Part shown: positions 25,352 through 32,278 of the stretch, piece after piece
How positions within the stretch are numbered: the stretch's first letter is position 1
Layout of the letters: each line of letters begins with the position of its first letter
DNA from: an uncultured bacterium
Lineage (GTDB): Bacteria; Bacillota; Clostridia; Lachnospirales; Lachnospiraceae
Direction: 5' to 3'
DNA length: 64,000 nucleotides
NCBI GenBank assembly: GCA_905215155.1
Contig: CAJMPJ010000014.1
Location: 1-64,000 of the forward strand
Position numbers and translations under genes: made by a program
The notes under the pieces: generated by a model
What the model was told of the DNA's origin: nothing
What the model saw: the letters and a program-made list of their open reading frames with translations, nothing else
Databases searched by the model: none

Positions 25352-27019
25352 ATGGAAAAGAACCAACCGTTTGCAATCTATTCTAGAAAATCCAAATTTA
25401 CAGGAAAAGGAGAAAGCATTGGAAATCAGATTGAGCTGTGCAGACAATATATTTCCTCGCACTATGGAGAAGATTCTGCCAATCGTGCTTACGTCTATGA
25501 GGATGAAGGCTTTTCGGGAGGCAACTTAGACCGCCCTCAGTTTCAAATCATGATGCAGGATGCGAAAAAAAAGAAGTTTACAGCCATTGTCTGCTACCGG
25601 CTGGACAGAATCAGCCGTAACATCGGTGACTTTGCCAGTTTGATCGAAGAACTCAATGAGCTTCACATAGCCTTTATTTCCATCAAAGAGCAGTTTGACA
25701 CCTCATCCCCCATGGGCAGGGCCATGATGTATATTGCTTCTGTTTTTTCCCAGTTGGAGCGGGAAACCATTGCAGAACGTATCCGGGATAATATGCATGA
25801 GCTTTCCAAAAGCGGAAGATGGCTGGGGGGCAATACTCCCACCGGTTATAAGTCTGAAAGCATTTCCTCCGTAACCATTGAGGGAAAGGTAAAGAAAGCG
25901 TATCACCTGAAGCTGATTCCGGAAGAAGCAAAGCTGGTACGGACAATCTATGACAAGTTTCTGGAAACCGGTTCTCTTACAAAAACAGAAACATATCTGC
26001 TTCAAAACGGATATAAAACAAAATATAACCGCCAGTTCAGCCGTTTTGCCATAAAAGGAATCTTAACCAATCCAGTCTATATGGTGGCTGATCCTGAGGC
26101 TTTTACATATCTGAAAGAAAAAAAGGTGGCTTTGTTTGCGGAGGAAAAGGAATTTGACGGTTCCTCCGGTGTGATTGCCTATAACCGTACCCTGCAAAAG
26201 CCGGGAAAGTCCCATGAGATGAAAGACATGGAGGAATGGATCGTAGCCGTTGGAAAGCATGAGGGTATAATCCCGGGAGCTTTGTGGGTTAATGTCCAGA
26301 AAATGCTGGACAGGAATAAATCAAAAAACTACCGGAAGCCACGCAGCAATGTGGCACTGATGTCCGGTATTTTGTTTTGCGGAGCATGTGGAGATTATAT
26401 GCGGCCAAAGCTTTCGGGACGGTTTAATTCTAAAGGGGAGCAGATCTATTCTTATTTATGCTCCACAAAGGAAAAAAGCCGCATGGTGTGCTGCCGCATG
26501 AATAACCCCAATGGAAATGCTCTGGATCAACTGGTTCTTGAGGAAATTAAAAATATTTCTGAAGATCAGAAGGAATTTCAGCTGCAGCTGAATCAGATCA
26601 GAAAAATTTTTAAAGAGGATAAGGAAGAGATGGAATCCCATATCCAGCGTCTGAAGGAGGAATCAGAAAATGTGGAGGCTGAAATCTCAGGTCTTGTATC
26701 TTCCCTGAAAAAAGCCGGGGGGACCGCTGCAGAAGAATATATTGTAAAGCAGATTGAAGAACTCCATCAAAAGAAAGAAACAAACCGTCAGAGATTAGCA
26801 GAACTGGAAGCAGCAGCGGTAAGCAAAGAACTATCCGACCTGGAATTTGAACTTGTAAAGCAGACCTTGGTATCCTTTCAAAGTACCGTAGATATTATGG
26901 ATGTAGAGCAGAAGCGTATGGCGGTCCGGGCACTGGTGAAAAAGGCAGTATGGGATGGGAAGAACCTACATCTGTATTACTTTGGAGCAGAGGAGCCGCA
27001 GGGAGACCATAGCAAATGA
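25352..27019 (+). CDS. Large serine recombinase (SpoIVCA/SkrA-like) of the sigK element
   Basis: A 555-residue site-specific recombinase. The N-terminal resolvase domain (about 1-150) has the nucleophile region AIYSRKSKFTGKGESI and YRLDRISRNIGDFASLIEEL. A recombinase domain (about 165-275), a zinc ribbon (FCGACGDY ... YLCSTKEKSRMVCC) and a coiled coil (about 420-500) follow, as in large serine integrases. GGGAGG lies 7 bp before the ATG. Its stop codon TGA lies inside the right AATGA repeat, so recombination alters the sequence right after the gene's end. It is expected to excise the element and rejoin sigK; a directionality factor is not evident. Confidence 0.93.
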   Translation: MEKNQPFAIYSRKSKFTGKGESIGNQIELCRQYISSHYGEDSANRAYVYEDEGFSGGNLDRPQFQIMMQDAKKKKFTAIVCYRLDRISRNIGDFASLIEELNELHIAFISIKEQFDTSSPMGRAMMYIASVFSQLERETIAERIRDNMHELSKSGRWLGGNTPTGYKSESISSVTIEGKVKKAYHLKLIPEEAKLVRTIYDKFLETGSLTKTETYLLQNGYKTKYNRQFSRFAIKGILTNPVYMVADPEAFTYLKEKKVALFAEEKEFDGSSGVIAYNRTLQKPGKSHEMKDMEEWIVAVGKHEGIIPGALWVNVQKMLDRNKSKNYRKPRSNVALMSGILFCGACGDYMRPKLSGRFNSKGEQIYSYLCSTKEKSRMVCCRMNNPNGNALDQLVLEEIKNISEDQKEFQLQLNQIRKIFKEDKEEMESHIQRLKEESENVEAEISGLVSSLKKAGGTAAEEYIVKQIEELHQKKETNRQRLAELEAAAVSKELSDLEFELVKQTLVSFQSTVDIMDVEQKRMAVRALVKKAVWDGKNLHLYYFGAEEPQGDHSK

Positions 27020-27026
27020 GATCCTA
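27015..27026 (+). repeat. Right attachment site repeat of the sigK element
   Basis: AATGAGATCCTA, in phase with the codons Asn-Glu-Ile-Leu of the sigK 3' part and overlapping the recombinase stop codon (27017-27019). It differs from the left copy only at position 6. Confidence 0.75.
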
Positions 27027-27383
27027 ATGCTTCTTCGTGCAAATAAAAAATATTCAAAAGAGGTTTCTTTGTTTGAACCCATCGGCGTAGACAAGGATGG
27101 AGAGACCGTAAGTCTTGTTGATGTAATTGAAATGGAAAATAAAGAGACTCTGGAAACCATTATTTTAAAACAGGATATCAAGGAACTATATCAGGCGTTT
27201 GACAGCTGCCTGAAGGAAAATGAAAAAACCATTATTGGCATGCGTTATGGCCTTCACGGTAAGAAAGAGTATACACAGCGGGAAATTGCCGATTTAATGG
27301 GAATATCAAGATCTTATGTTTCAAGACTGGAAAAAAAGGCCCTGGAACGTTTGAGAGCAGAATTGAAAAAATATGGTGTTTAA
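27015..27383 (+). CDS. sigK: RNA polymerase sigma factor SigK, 3' (C-terminal) part
   Basis: These 122 codons continue SigK: NEILMLLRANKKYSKEVSLF and PIGVDKDGETVSLVDV (regions 2.4-3), then the region 4.2 helix-turn-helix YTQREIADLMGISRSYVSRL. The frame is open upstream to 26955 through the recombinase gene but has no start with a ribosome binding site, so it should be silent until joined to the 5' part. The restored protein directs late mother-cell genes such as those for coat and cortex maturation. The C-terminus ends normally and is followed by a terminator. Confidence 0.92.
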   Translation, partial: NEILMLLRANKKYSKEVSLFEPIGVDKDGETVSLVDVIEMENKETLETIILKQDIKELYQAFDSCLKENEKTIIGMRYGLHGKKEYTQREIADLMGISRSYVSRLEKKALERLRAELKKYGV

Positions 27384-27386
27384 AAA

Positions 27387-27423
27387 GCAAAAGCAGGGAC
27401 AAAGCCGGGTCTCTGCTTTTTGC
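27387..27423 (+). terminator. Terminator after sigK
   Basis: GCAAAAGCAGGGAC and GTCTCTGCTTTTTGC form a long stem with one G-U pair; the T run is within the 3' arm. Confidence 0.75.
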
Positions 27424-27425
27424 GG

Positions 27426-27454
27426 TCGGAAAAGATGCGGTTCGGAAAAGATGC
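27426..27454. repeat. 13-bp direct repeat upstream of lepB
   Basis: TCGGAAAAGATGC occurs at 27426-27438 and 27442-27454, ending one base before the lepB -35. It may be an operator or a short duplication. Confidence 0.4.
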
Positions 27455-27483
27455 TTGAACCATAATTTTAAATTTGGTACAAT
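27455..27483 (+). promoter_or_regulatory. Promoter of lepB
   Basis: TTGAAC (27455-27460), a 17-bp spacer and TACAAT (27478-27483), with a leader of about 27 nt. Confidence 0.65.
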
Positions 27484-27516
27484 AGAAAAAACGATCAGGG
27501 AAAGGTCAAGCTGAAT

Positions 27517-28065
27517 ATGAAGGAAAATAAGCAGATCAACTGGAAAAAAGAGCTTTTTGAATGGATTAAGATTATTGTAATGGCGTCTGCCATCGCTTTT
27601 TTCATCAATACATTTATCATTGCCAACAGCAGAGTCCCTACCGGCTCCATGGAGACCACCATTATGCCCGGTGACCGGATATTCGGATTCCGGCTGGCTT
27701 ATAAGTTTGGCGAAGATCCCAAACGGGGCGATATTGTTATCTTTGACCATGAGACAGGACCTGGTTTGGAAGAAACCCGTTTAGTAAAGCGGATCATCGG
27801 ACTTCCGGGAGAGACTGTGGATATCCGGAACAATCGGATTTATATCAATGATTCGGAAACTCCTCTCAATGAACCCTATCTGCCGGAGGAGATGGAGACG
27901 GAGGACTACCATTTTAAAGTGCCGGAGGGCTGTTATCTCATGCTTGGGGACAATCGGAATAATTCTGCTGATGCCAGGTATTGGCCGGACCCGTATGTGC
28001 CGGAGGATAAGATTCTTGCCAAGGTTTTGGTCCGGTACTTTCCTGGAATCAAAGTGATTCATTGA
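27517..28065 (+). CDS. lepB: Signal peptidase I
   Basis: A 182-residue S26 membrane peptidase that removes signal peptides from exported proteins. One N-terminal membrane segment (IIVMASAIAFFINTFII) precedes the catalytic domain facing outward. The Ser-Lys dyad is Ser44 (PTGSMETTIMPGD) and Lys91 (TRLVKRIIGLPGE), and box E is GDNRNNSADARYW. The length matches small Firmicutes SipS-type enzymes. It has its own promoter. Confidence 0.96.
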   Translation: MKENKQINWKKELFEWIKIIVMASAIAFFINTFIIANSRVPTGSMETTIMPGDRIFGFRLAYKFGEDPKRGDIVIFDHETGPGLEETRLVKRIIGLPGETVDIRNNRIYINDSETPLNEPYLPEEMETEDYHFKVPEGCYLMLGDNRNNSADARYWPDPYVPEDKILAKVLVRYFPGIKVIH

Positions 28066-28130
28066 TGTTAAGGGGGCCAAATGAAAGAAGAATGAATATA
28101 TTAAAAGAAAAAAGGTAAGTTAATTGGCGT

Positions 28131-28751
28131 ATGCGTGATATATTCATTCTGGTGCTTGCACTTTCTACAGACAGCTTTGTTGCCAGCGTTGCTTATGGAG
28201 CAAACCGGCTCCGCATATCTCCTGCAAAGGTGATCGCAGTCAATCTTATCTGCAGCGGCTGCCTGGGAGCCGCCCTCATGTTTGGCAATGTACTTCATGG
28301 ATTGGTACCAGAAACTTTTGCCAAAGGTTTGGGCTTTGCTTGCCTGTTCTTCTTGGGCGTGATGAAACTTTCGGATTACTTTATTAAAAAATACATCAAT
28401 CATCATGTGAATGTTCGCAAAGATCTAACATTTTCCATCTCTGGTCTGAGCATCATCATAAATATTTATGGAAACCCCATTGCAGCGGATTGGGATGAGT
28501 CAAAATCCTTATCATGGAAAGAAACTGTGATGTTTTCTCTGGCCATGTCCATTGACAGTCTGGTGGCAGGAGGTCTATCCGGATTTTTGCTCATATCTCC
28601 CGGTATGGCGGCTTTTATATCGCTCCTGGTGGGAATTTCGGTCATGTATCTCGGTCTCTATCTGGGGCATGAGCTGGCGGCCAGGAAAAACTGGGATTTG
28701 TCCTGGGTCAGCGGCATTTTGTTCTTGTTCCTGGCATTTGGAAAATTGTAA
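28131..28751 (+). CDS. ytaF: Sporulation membrane protein YtaF (MntP-like)
   Basis: A 206-residue polytopic membrane protein made of two related halves, each with an Asp-Ser motif in a membrane helix (LALSTDSFVASVAYG and LAMSIDSLVAGGLSG). This matches YtaF, a sporulation-associated relative of the MntP manganese exporter. The ribosome binding site is weak (AAAGGT 15 bp upstream), but the N-terminus is typical and no better start is in frame. The position close to sigK and lepB is suggestive of nothing beyond shared neighbourhood. Cation export is inferred from the relatives. Confidence 0.85.
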   Translation: MRDIFILVLALSTDSFVASVAYGANRLRISPAKVIAVNLICSGCLGAALMFGNVLHGLVPETFAKGLGFACLFFLGVMKLSDYFIKKYINHHVNVRKDLTFSISGLSIIINIYGNPIAADWDESKSLSWKETVMFSLAMSIDSLVAGGLSGFLLISPGMAAFISLLVGISVMYLGLYLGHELAARKNWDLSWVSGILFLFLAFGKL

Positions 28752-28761
28752 ATAGGGGATT

Positions 28762-28803
28762 AAAAATGAGGTTTGTCTCTTTTGGGGTTGAACCTCATTT
28801 TTA
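28762..28803 (+). terminator. Terminator after ytaF
   Basis: AAAAATGAGGTT pairs with AACCTCATTTTT across a 17-nt loop. The next promoter's -35 lies within the 3' arm. Confidence 0.75.
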
Positions 28804-28816
28804 AATGCGGTATAAT
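28788..28816 (+). promoter_or_regulatory. Promoter of the FliB-like gene
   Basis: TTGAAC (28788-28793), a 17-bp spacer and TATAAT (28811-28816): 11 of 12 consensus positions. Confidence 0.7.
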
Positions 28817-28843
28817 CCATATCAAAAACAGGAGTAACCATTG

Positions 28844-30004
28844 ATGCAGTATACCATACCTCATTATTATAATAAGTTTCACTGTGTGGCAGGAGCCTGT
28901 TCCGATACCTGCTGTGCCGGCTGGTCCATTATGATTGATGACCGGTCCAGAAGACGGTACCGGACGCAAAAGGGGGAGTTTGGAGAGAGGCTTCGCCGCT
29001 CCATTGACTGGAAGAACAACTCTTTTAAGCAGTATAACCGCCGGTGTGCATTTCTAAATAAGGACAACCTTTGCGATATGTATGTGGAGGCCGGACCGGA
29101 GATGCTCTGTAAGACCTGCCGGGATTATCCAAGGCATACGGAAGAATACGAAGGAGCCAGAGAGAAATCCCTTTCTTTATCCTGTGAAGAGGCGGCGAGA
29201 CTGATTCTTGGCACAAGGGAGAAGGTCCGTTTTCTGACAAAGGAGGATGACAGGGAAGAATCCTATGAAGACTTTGATTTTTTATTGTATACAAAGCTTA
29301 TGGATTCCAGAGACGTCCTGTTTTCCTTTCTCCAAAACAGGAGCATATCATGCAGCCTGCGCATGGCCATGGCTCTTGGTCTGACACATGACATCCAAAG
29401 AAGGATCAGAAAAGACCGTCTTTATAAGGTTGATGAACTTTTAAAACGGTATGCAGGAGAAGGGGCAGAAAAGGCAATTGGGGCGAAGCTTGCAGATCGC
29501 AGGATAACCGGCCCGGCCCGGTTTGAGAAAATGTTATCCTGGTTTGGTATCTTTCAAAAACTGGAAGTTTTAAATGCCGACTGGCCCCGGTACATAGGTA
29601 CTTTGAAGAAGCTGCTTTTTGACGAAGGGGCTGCTGTTTATGAAGACAACCGTATTTCTTTTTACCGCTATTTAATAGAAGATGAGGAGCGCAAAAAACA
29701 GTGGGAGCTGTGGAGTGAACAGCTTTTGGTGTATTTTGTATTCACTTATTATTGCGGTGCTGTGTACGATGGACAGCCCTATGCGAAGATGAAGCTTGCC
29801 GTGGTAAGCACACTTCTGATTCAGGAAATGGCACAGGCAGTCTTTAAAATGCGGGAAGGCAGGCTGGACTTTTCCGAATTTGTTCACCTATCCCATCGTT
29901 TTTCCAGAGAAGTAGAGCATTCGGACCAGAACTTAAATGCGTTGGACCGTATCTTCTGCACGAACTCAAGGTTTGGACTGGATTCCATCCTATCCCTTTT
30001 ATAG
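28844..30004 (+). CDS. FliB-like lysine-N-methylase / cysteine-cluster protein
   Basis: A 386-residue protein whose N-terminal third carries a Cys-rich metal-binding pattern: HCVAGACSDTCCAGW, then CAFLNKDNLCDMY and LCKTCRDYPR, followed by SLSCEEAARLIL. This pattern is shared by FliB-type flagellin lysine-N-methylases and the wider YkgJ zinc/iron-chelating family. No flagellin or motility gene lies nearby, so methylation of flagellin is only one possibility. The ATG at 28844 is preceded by GGAG. It is 11 bp from the next gene and probably cotranscribed. Confidence 0.8.
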   Translation: MQYTIPHYYNKFHCVAGACSDTCCAGWSIMIDDRSRRRYRTQKGEFGERLRRSIDWKNNSFKQYNRRCAFLNKDNLCDMYVEAGPEMLCKTCRDYPRHTEEYEGAREKSLSLSCEEAARLILGTREKVRFLTKEDDREESYEDFDFLLYTKLMDSRDVLFSFLQNRSISCSLRMAMALGLTHDIQRRIRKDRLYKVDELLKRYAGEGAEKAIGAKLADRRITGPARFEKMLSWFGIFQKLEVLNADWPRYIGTLKKLLFDEGAAVYEDNRISFYRYLIEDEERKKQWELWSEQLLVYFVFTYYCGAVYDGQPYAKMKLAVVSTLLIQEMAQAVFKMREGRLDFSEFVHLSHRFSREVEHSDQNLNALDRIFCTNSRFGLDSILSLL

Positions 30005-30015
30005 GGAGGTGCCTT

Positions 30016-30471
30016 GTGGATCGTACAAAATACATTAATGCAGAAAAGAAACATAAGAGAACCAATGTGGGATTTTCCGTTTTACTTTTGAGCTTGTTTG
30101 CCGTCTATTGTGCCGTAATGTATGCCATGACAGGCGGTCTGTGTGCATTGAAAGGCTTGATTGGAATTCCCTGCCCTGGCTGCGGAGGGACCAGAGCACT
30201 TCTTCACCTGGCAAGAGGGGACATATCCGGATGCATAGAATTAAATCCATCGGCGCCCCTTATTTTTTTATGCCTGCTGAATCAGATTCGAGTAAACTAT
30301 TTCAACAGAGGAAACAAACAGCTTGCCGGTATATTGCTGTTTGTCAGTGTGGTCATAGCCCTTGTTTTGTACCTCATCCGGATGAAGCTGTACTTTCCTT
30401 ATAGGGAGCCTTATGTATTTTATGACAATAGTCTCTTGTGTCGTATTTTAAGGGCATTACAGATAAAATAG
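30016..30471 (+). CDS. DUF2752 membrane protein
   Basis: A 151-residue membrane protein with three hydrophobic segments and the motif GIPCPGCGGTRALLHLARGD that defines DUF2752 proteins. Function unknown. It begins with GTG after a strong GGGAGGTG. Confidence 0.85.
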   Translation: MDRTKYINAEKKHKRTNVGFSVLLLSLFAVYCAVMYAMTGGLCALKGLIGIPCPGCGGTRALLHLARGDISGCIELNPSAPLIFLCLLNQIRVNYFNRGNKQLAGILLFVSVVIALVLYLIRMKLYFPYREPYVFYDNSLLCRILRALQIK

Positions 30472-30511
30472 ACGAAAAATGTAGAAAATTATACCAAATT
30501 CAAATAATCTA

Positions 30512-30520
30512 TGATATAAT
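30512..30520 (+). promoter_or_regulatory. Extended -10 promoter
   Basis: TGATATAAT (TG at 30512-30513, TATAAT at 30515-30520), 44 bp before the small membrane protein gene. Confidence 0.5.
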
Positions 30521-30564
30521 GTTAAACGTTATAAAATATTTAGAGTTTACCAAGGAGGAAAAGT

Positions 30565-30855
30565 ATGGAAAACGACAACAATGTAAGCTACCAGGGAAGC
30601 CAGAATTTCACTCAGGCAGATCCAAACAAAAGTGTAATGACAATGGGAGAGTGGGTGGTCACTCTGATTATTACAATGATACCATGTGTTGATATTATCA
30701 TGCTGCTTATCTGGGCTTTTGGGAACGGCAATGAAAACCGCAAAAATTTCAGCAGGGCCTTTCTGATTGTTAAAGCAGTCGCCGTTGTTCTTTTTGTTAT
30801 CTTATATCTGACTATTTTTGCAAGTCTTATTGCAGCAGCTGGAAGCTATTATTAA
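30565..30855 (+). CDS. Small hydrophobic protein with two membrane spans
   Basis: A 96-residue protein with a polar N-terminus (ENDNNVSYQGSQNFTQADPN), then two membrane segments separated by GNGNENRKNFSRAF. It is similar in plan to small clostridial membrane proteins of unknown function. It has its own promoter, AAGGAGG and terminator, so it is probably expressed singly. Confidence 0.8.
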   Translation: MENDNNVSYQGSQNFTQADPNKSVMTMGEWVVTLIITMIPCVDIIMLLIWAFGNGNENRKNFSRAFLIVKAVAVVLFVILYLTIFASLIAAAGSYY

Positions 30856-30883
30856 AAAAAAGAGGTCTCAGGACCTCTTTTTT
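30854..30883. terminator. Bidirectional terminator between converging genes
   Basis: AGAGGTC and GACCTCT form the stem with TCAG as loop, flanked by A-rich and T-rich runs that serve both directions. Confidence 0.85.
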
Positions 30884-30902
30884 ATTGTCTCTAAATTGTT
30901 CA

Positions 30903-31595
30903 TTATAGAAAATTGGCAAAAATAGATGCAAAAACCACCGTACAGAGTCCTGACGTCGCAATGGCAAGACTGCTCATGGCACCTTCGATTTCTCCCATTT
31001 CCAGAGCTTTTGTAGTTCCTATGGCATGGGCGGAGGAACCGATGGCAATGCCGATGGCTACCGGTTCTGTAATATGGAACACCCGGCAGACGGTTTCTGC
31101 AATGATATTGCCTAAAATTCCAGTGATAATAATGCTTGCAACGGTAATGGTTACAAAGCCCTTCATTTCCTCCGAAATCCCCATGGCAATGGCCGTTGTA
31201 ATGGATTTAGGAAGAAAAGTAACGTATTCCTGGTGATTCAGACCGAATACGGTGGCAAGGAGCAGTACTGTGACCATCGTGGTAATGACTCCGGTCAGCG
31301 TCCCGGCTACAATTGCTTTGGAGTGCTTCTTTAAAAGCTCTATCTGCCGGTACAACGGAACGGCCAGGCAAATGGTGGCCGGAGTGAGAAGATAGCTGAT
31401 GTATTTTGCACTCTGGTTGTAGACTTCATATTTGATCTTAAATACAGATAAAAGAGCCATAACAACCACAATAGATATTAAAAGTGGGTTAAAAATAGGG
31501 GATTTTAGTTTTCTTTTCAATAAGAGACCCAGCTCATAACTTAATAGACTTACCGCTGCACCGAAAAATAAAAAACTGTTAATTGTGTTACTCAT
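30903..31595 (-). CDS. lrgB: LrgB-family protein (CidB/LrgB)
   Basis: A 230-residue polytopic membrane protein of the CidB/LrgB family. The conserved GLNHQEYVTFLPKSITTAIA and HAIGTTKALEMGEIEGAMSS segments are present. The family has been tied to murein-hydrolase control in staphylococci and to pyruvate or glycolate transport in other organisms. It overlaps lrgA by 8 bp, so the two are coupled. Confidence 0.94.
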   Translation of the reverse strand: MSNTINSFLFFGAAVSLLSYELGLLLKRKLKSPIFNPLLISIVVVMALLSVFKIKYEVYNQSAKYISYLLTPATICLAVPLYRQIELLKKHSKAIVAGTLTGVITTMVTVLLLATVFGLNHQEYVTFLPKSITTAIAMGISEEMKGFVTITVASIIITGILGNIIAETVCRVFHITEPVAIGIAIGSSAHAIGTTKALEMGEIEGAMSSLAIATSGLCTVVFASIFANFL

Positions 31596-31959
31596 TTTCT
31601 TTGTCCTTTCTTTTTCTGTCGATCCGAATGAAAAATTGGGTCACTCTGCCGGTAATTGCCATAACCACGATCGTAGAAAGCAGGGTTATCACAATAAACG
31701 GTACCAGAATGGGTCCAAGGATTCCCCAGGAATCCAAAAGCCCTACGGCCGCCGGAATGAACATTACCGGCATGATCTCAATGAGAAAAATACTGGCGTC
31801 CTCCACAGCGCATAAAGGTATGATTTTTGTTTTCAGTCCGATTAACATAAGCAGCAAGCCGTAAATGCTGGCAGGGATAGGAAGAGAAACAAATAAATGA
31901 ATAATTTCTCCGATTAAGGATATGAAAAGAATTATGCTGAATTGTCTTAAGTATTTCAT
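31588..31959 (-). CDS. lrgA: LrgA/CidA-family holin-like protein
   Basis: A 123-residue protein with four membrane segments, conserved PIPASIYGLLLMLIGL and FIPAAVGLLDSWGIL, and a charged tail (RIDRKRKDKENE) like holins. First gene of the lrgAB pair, with GGGAGG before its start. No lytSR two-component genes lie adjacent, in contrast to staphylococci. Confidence 0.94.
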   Translation of the reverse strand: MKYLRQFSIILFISLIGEIIHLFVSLPIPASIYGLLLMLIGLKTKIIPLCAVEDASIFLIEIMPVMFIPAAVGLLDSWGILGPILVPFIVITLLSTIVVMAITGRVTQFFIRIDRKRKDKENE

Positions 31960-31985
31960 AACTACGCCTCCCGCGTTTTTTGTCG

Positions 31986-32026
31986 AATTTACAGCTATGG
32001 TTTATCCTAAACTTAAATTTACAGCT
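31986..32026. repeat. Pair of 11-bp direct repeats in the lrgAB promoter
   Basis: AATTTACAGCT at 31986-31996 and 32016-32026 (30-bp period). One copy fills the spacer next to the -35; the other lies just downstream of the -10, around the start site. This placement suggests a repressor site. Confidence 0.55.
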
Positions 32027-32032
32027 TGTCAA
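32004..32032 (-). promoter_or_regulatory. Promoter of lrgAB
   Basis: Minus strand: TTGACA (32032-32027), a 17-bp spacer and TAGGAT (32009-32004), with perfect -35 and a 45-nt leader. Confidence 0.65.
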
Positions 32033-32060
32033 TTAGTTTTAAACCAGAACAAAAAAATAT

Positions 32061-32088
32061 TTGCTTTTATAAGAATTTATGATATACT
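32061..32088 (+). promoter_or_regulatory. Promoter of the THF riboswitch-folT unit
   Basis: TTGCTT (32061-32066), a 16-bp spacer and TATACT (32083-32088), close to the promoters of rnpB and the ZTP riboswitch in form. Confidence 0.55.
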
Positions 32089-32118
32089 GATGGGGTTACA
32101 AAATTCAATAAGAAAAGT

Positions 32119-32215
32119 CGCAGAGTAGACTAGTGTGCGTTAAGTGCTGAGTGAACAGGGAGTTGTCATTCGGACGAAAAGATTTTCTTGCGGTACACAA
32201 GTCGCATCCCGCTGC
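32119..32215 (+). promoter_or_regulatory. Tetrahydrofolate (THF) riboswitch
   Basis: Conserved blocks of the THF riboswitch are visible in order: CAGAGTAGAC, TGCGTTAAGTG, ACAGGGAGTTGTC, GGACGAAAAG, TTGCGGT and CGCATCCCGCTGC. The closing stem pairs GCAG (32120-32123) with CTGC (32212-32215). The next gene is a folate transporter component, which is the usual regulated gene. No terminator follows, so control of translation at the AAGGAGG before folT is the more likely mode. Confidence 0.88.
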
Positions 32216-32278
32216 ATCAGAAGATAGGTCTAATTATCTCCGGTTGTAGTCTGAGGTCTGCAAAGGAGGTATTTTTTT

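Larger units (their letters stand above)
23991..27014 (+). mobile_element. sigK-intervening (skin) element, about 3.02 kb
   Basis: A precise insertion between codons 88 and 89 of sigK. Removing exactly one repeat copy plus the intervening DNA (3024 bp) rejoins the halves in frame to give a 210-residue SigK reading ...CVEN-(D/E)-ILMLLRANKKYSKE. The element carries a terminator, a repeat-containing cytochrome-b5-like gene, a small minus-strand ORF and a large serine recombinase, and has no phage structural genes. It is far smaller than the roughly 48-kb element of B. subtilis or the 14-kb one of Clostridioides difficile. Excision in the mother cell during sporulation is inferred from those systems. 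Confidence 0.9.

Noticed and set aside
23727..27383. sigK as a pseudogene or assembly error
   Set aside because: The two halves rejoin exactly in frame at a repeated sequence and all conserved regions are intact. The interrupting DNA encodes the matching recombinase. This is a functional arrangement known in other spore formers.
28081..28095. Tiny ORF (ATG AAA GAA GAA TGA) before ytaF as a regulatory leader peptide
   Set aside because: Four codons with no regulatory hairpin and no amino-acid pattern; nothing supports attenuation.
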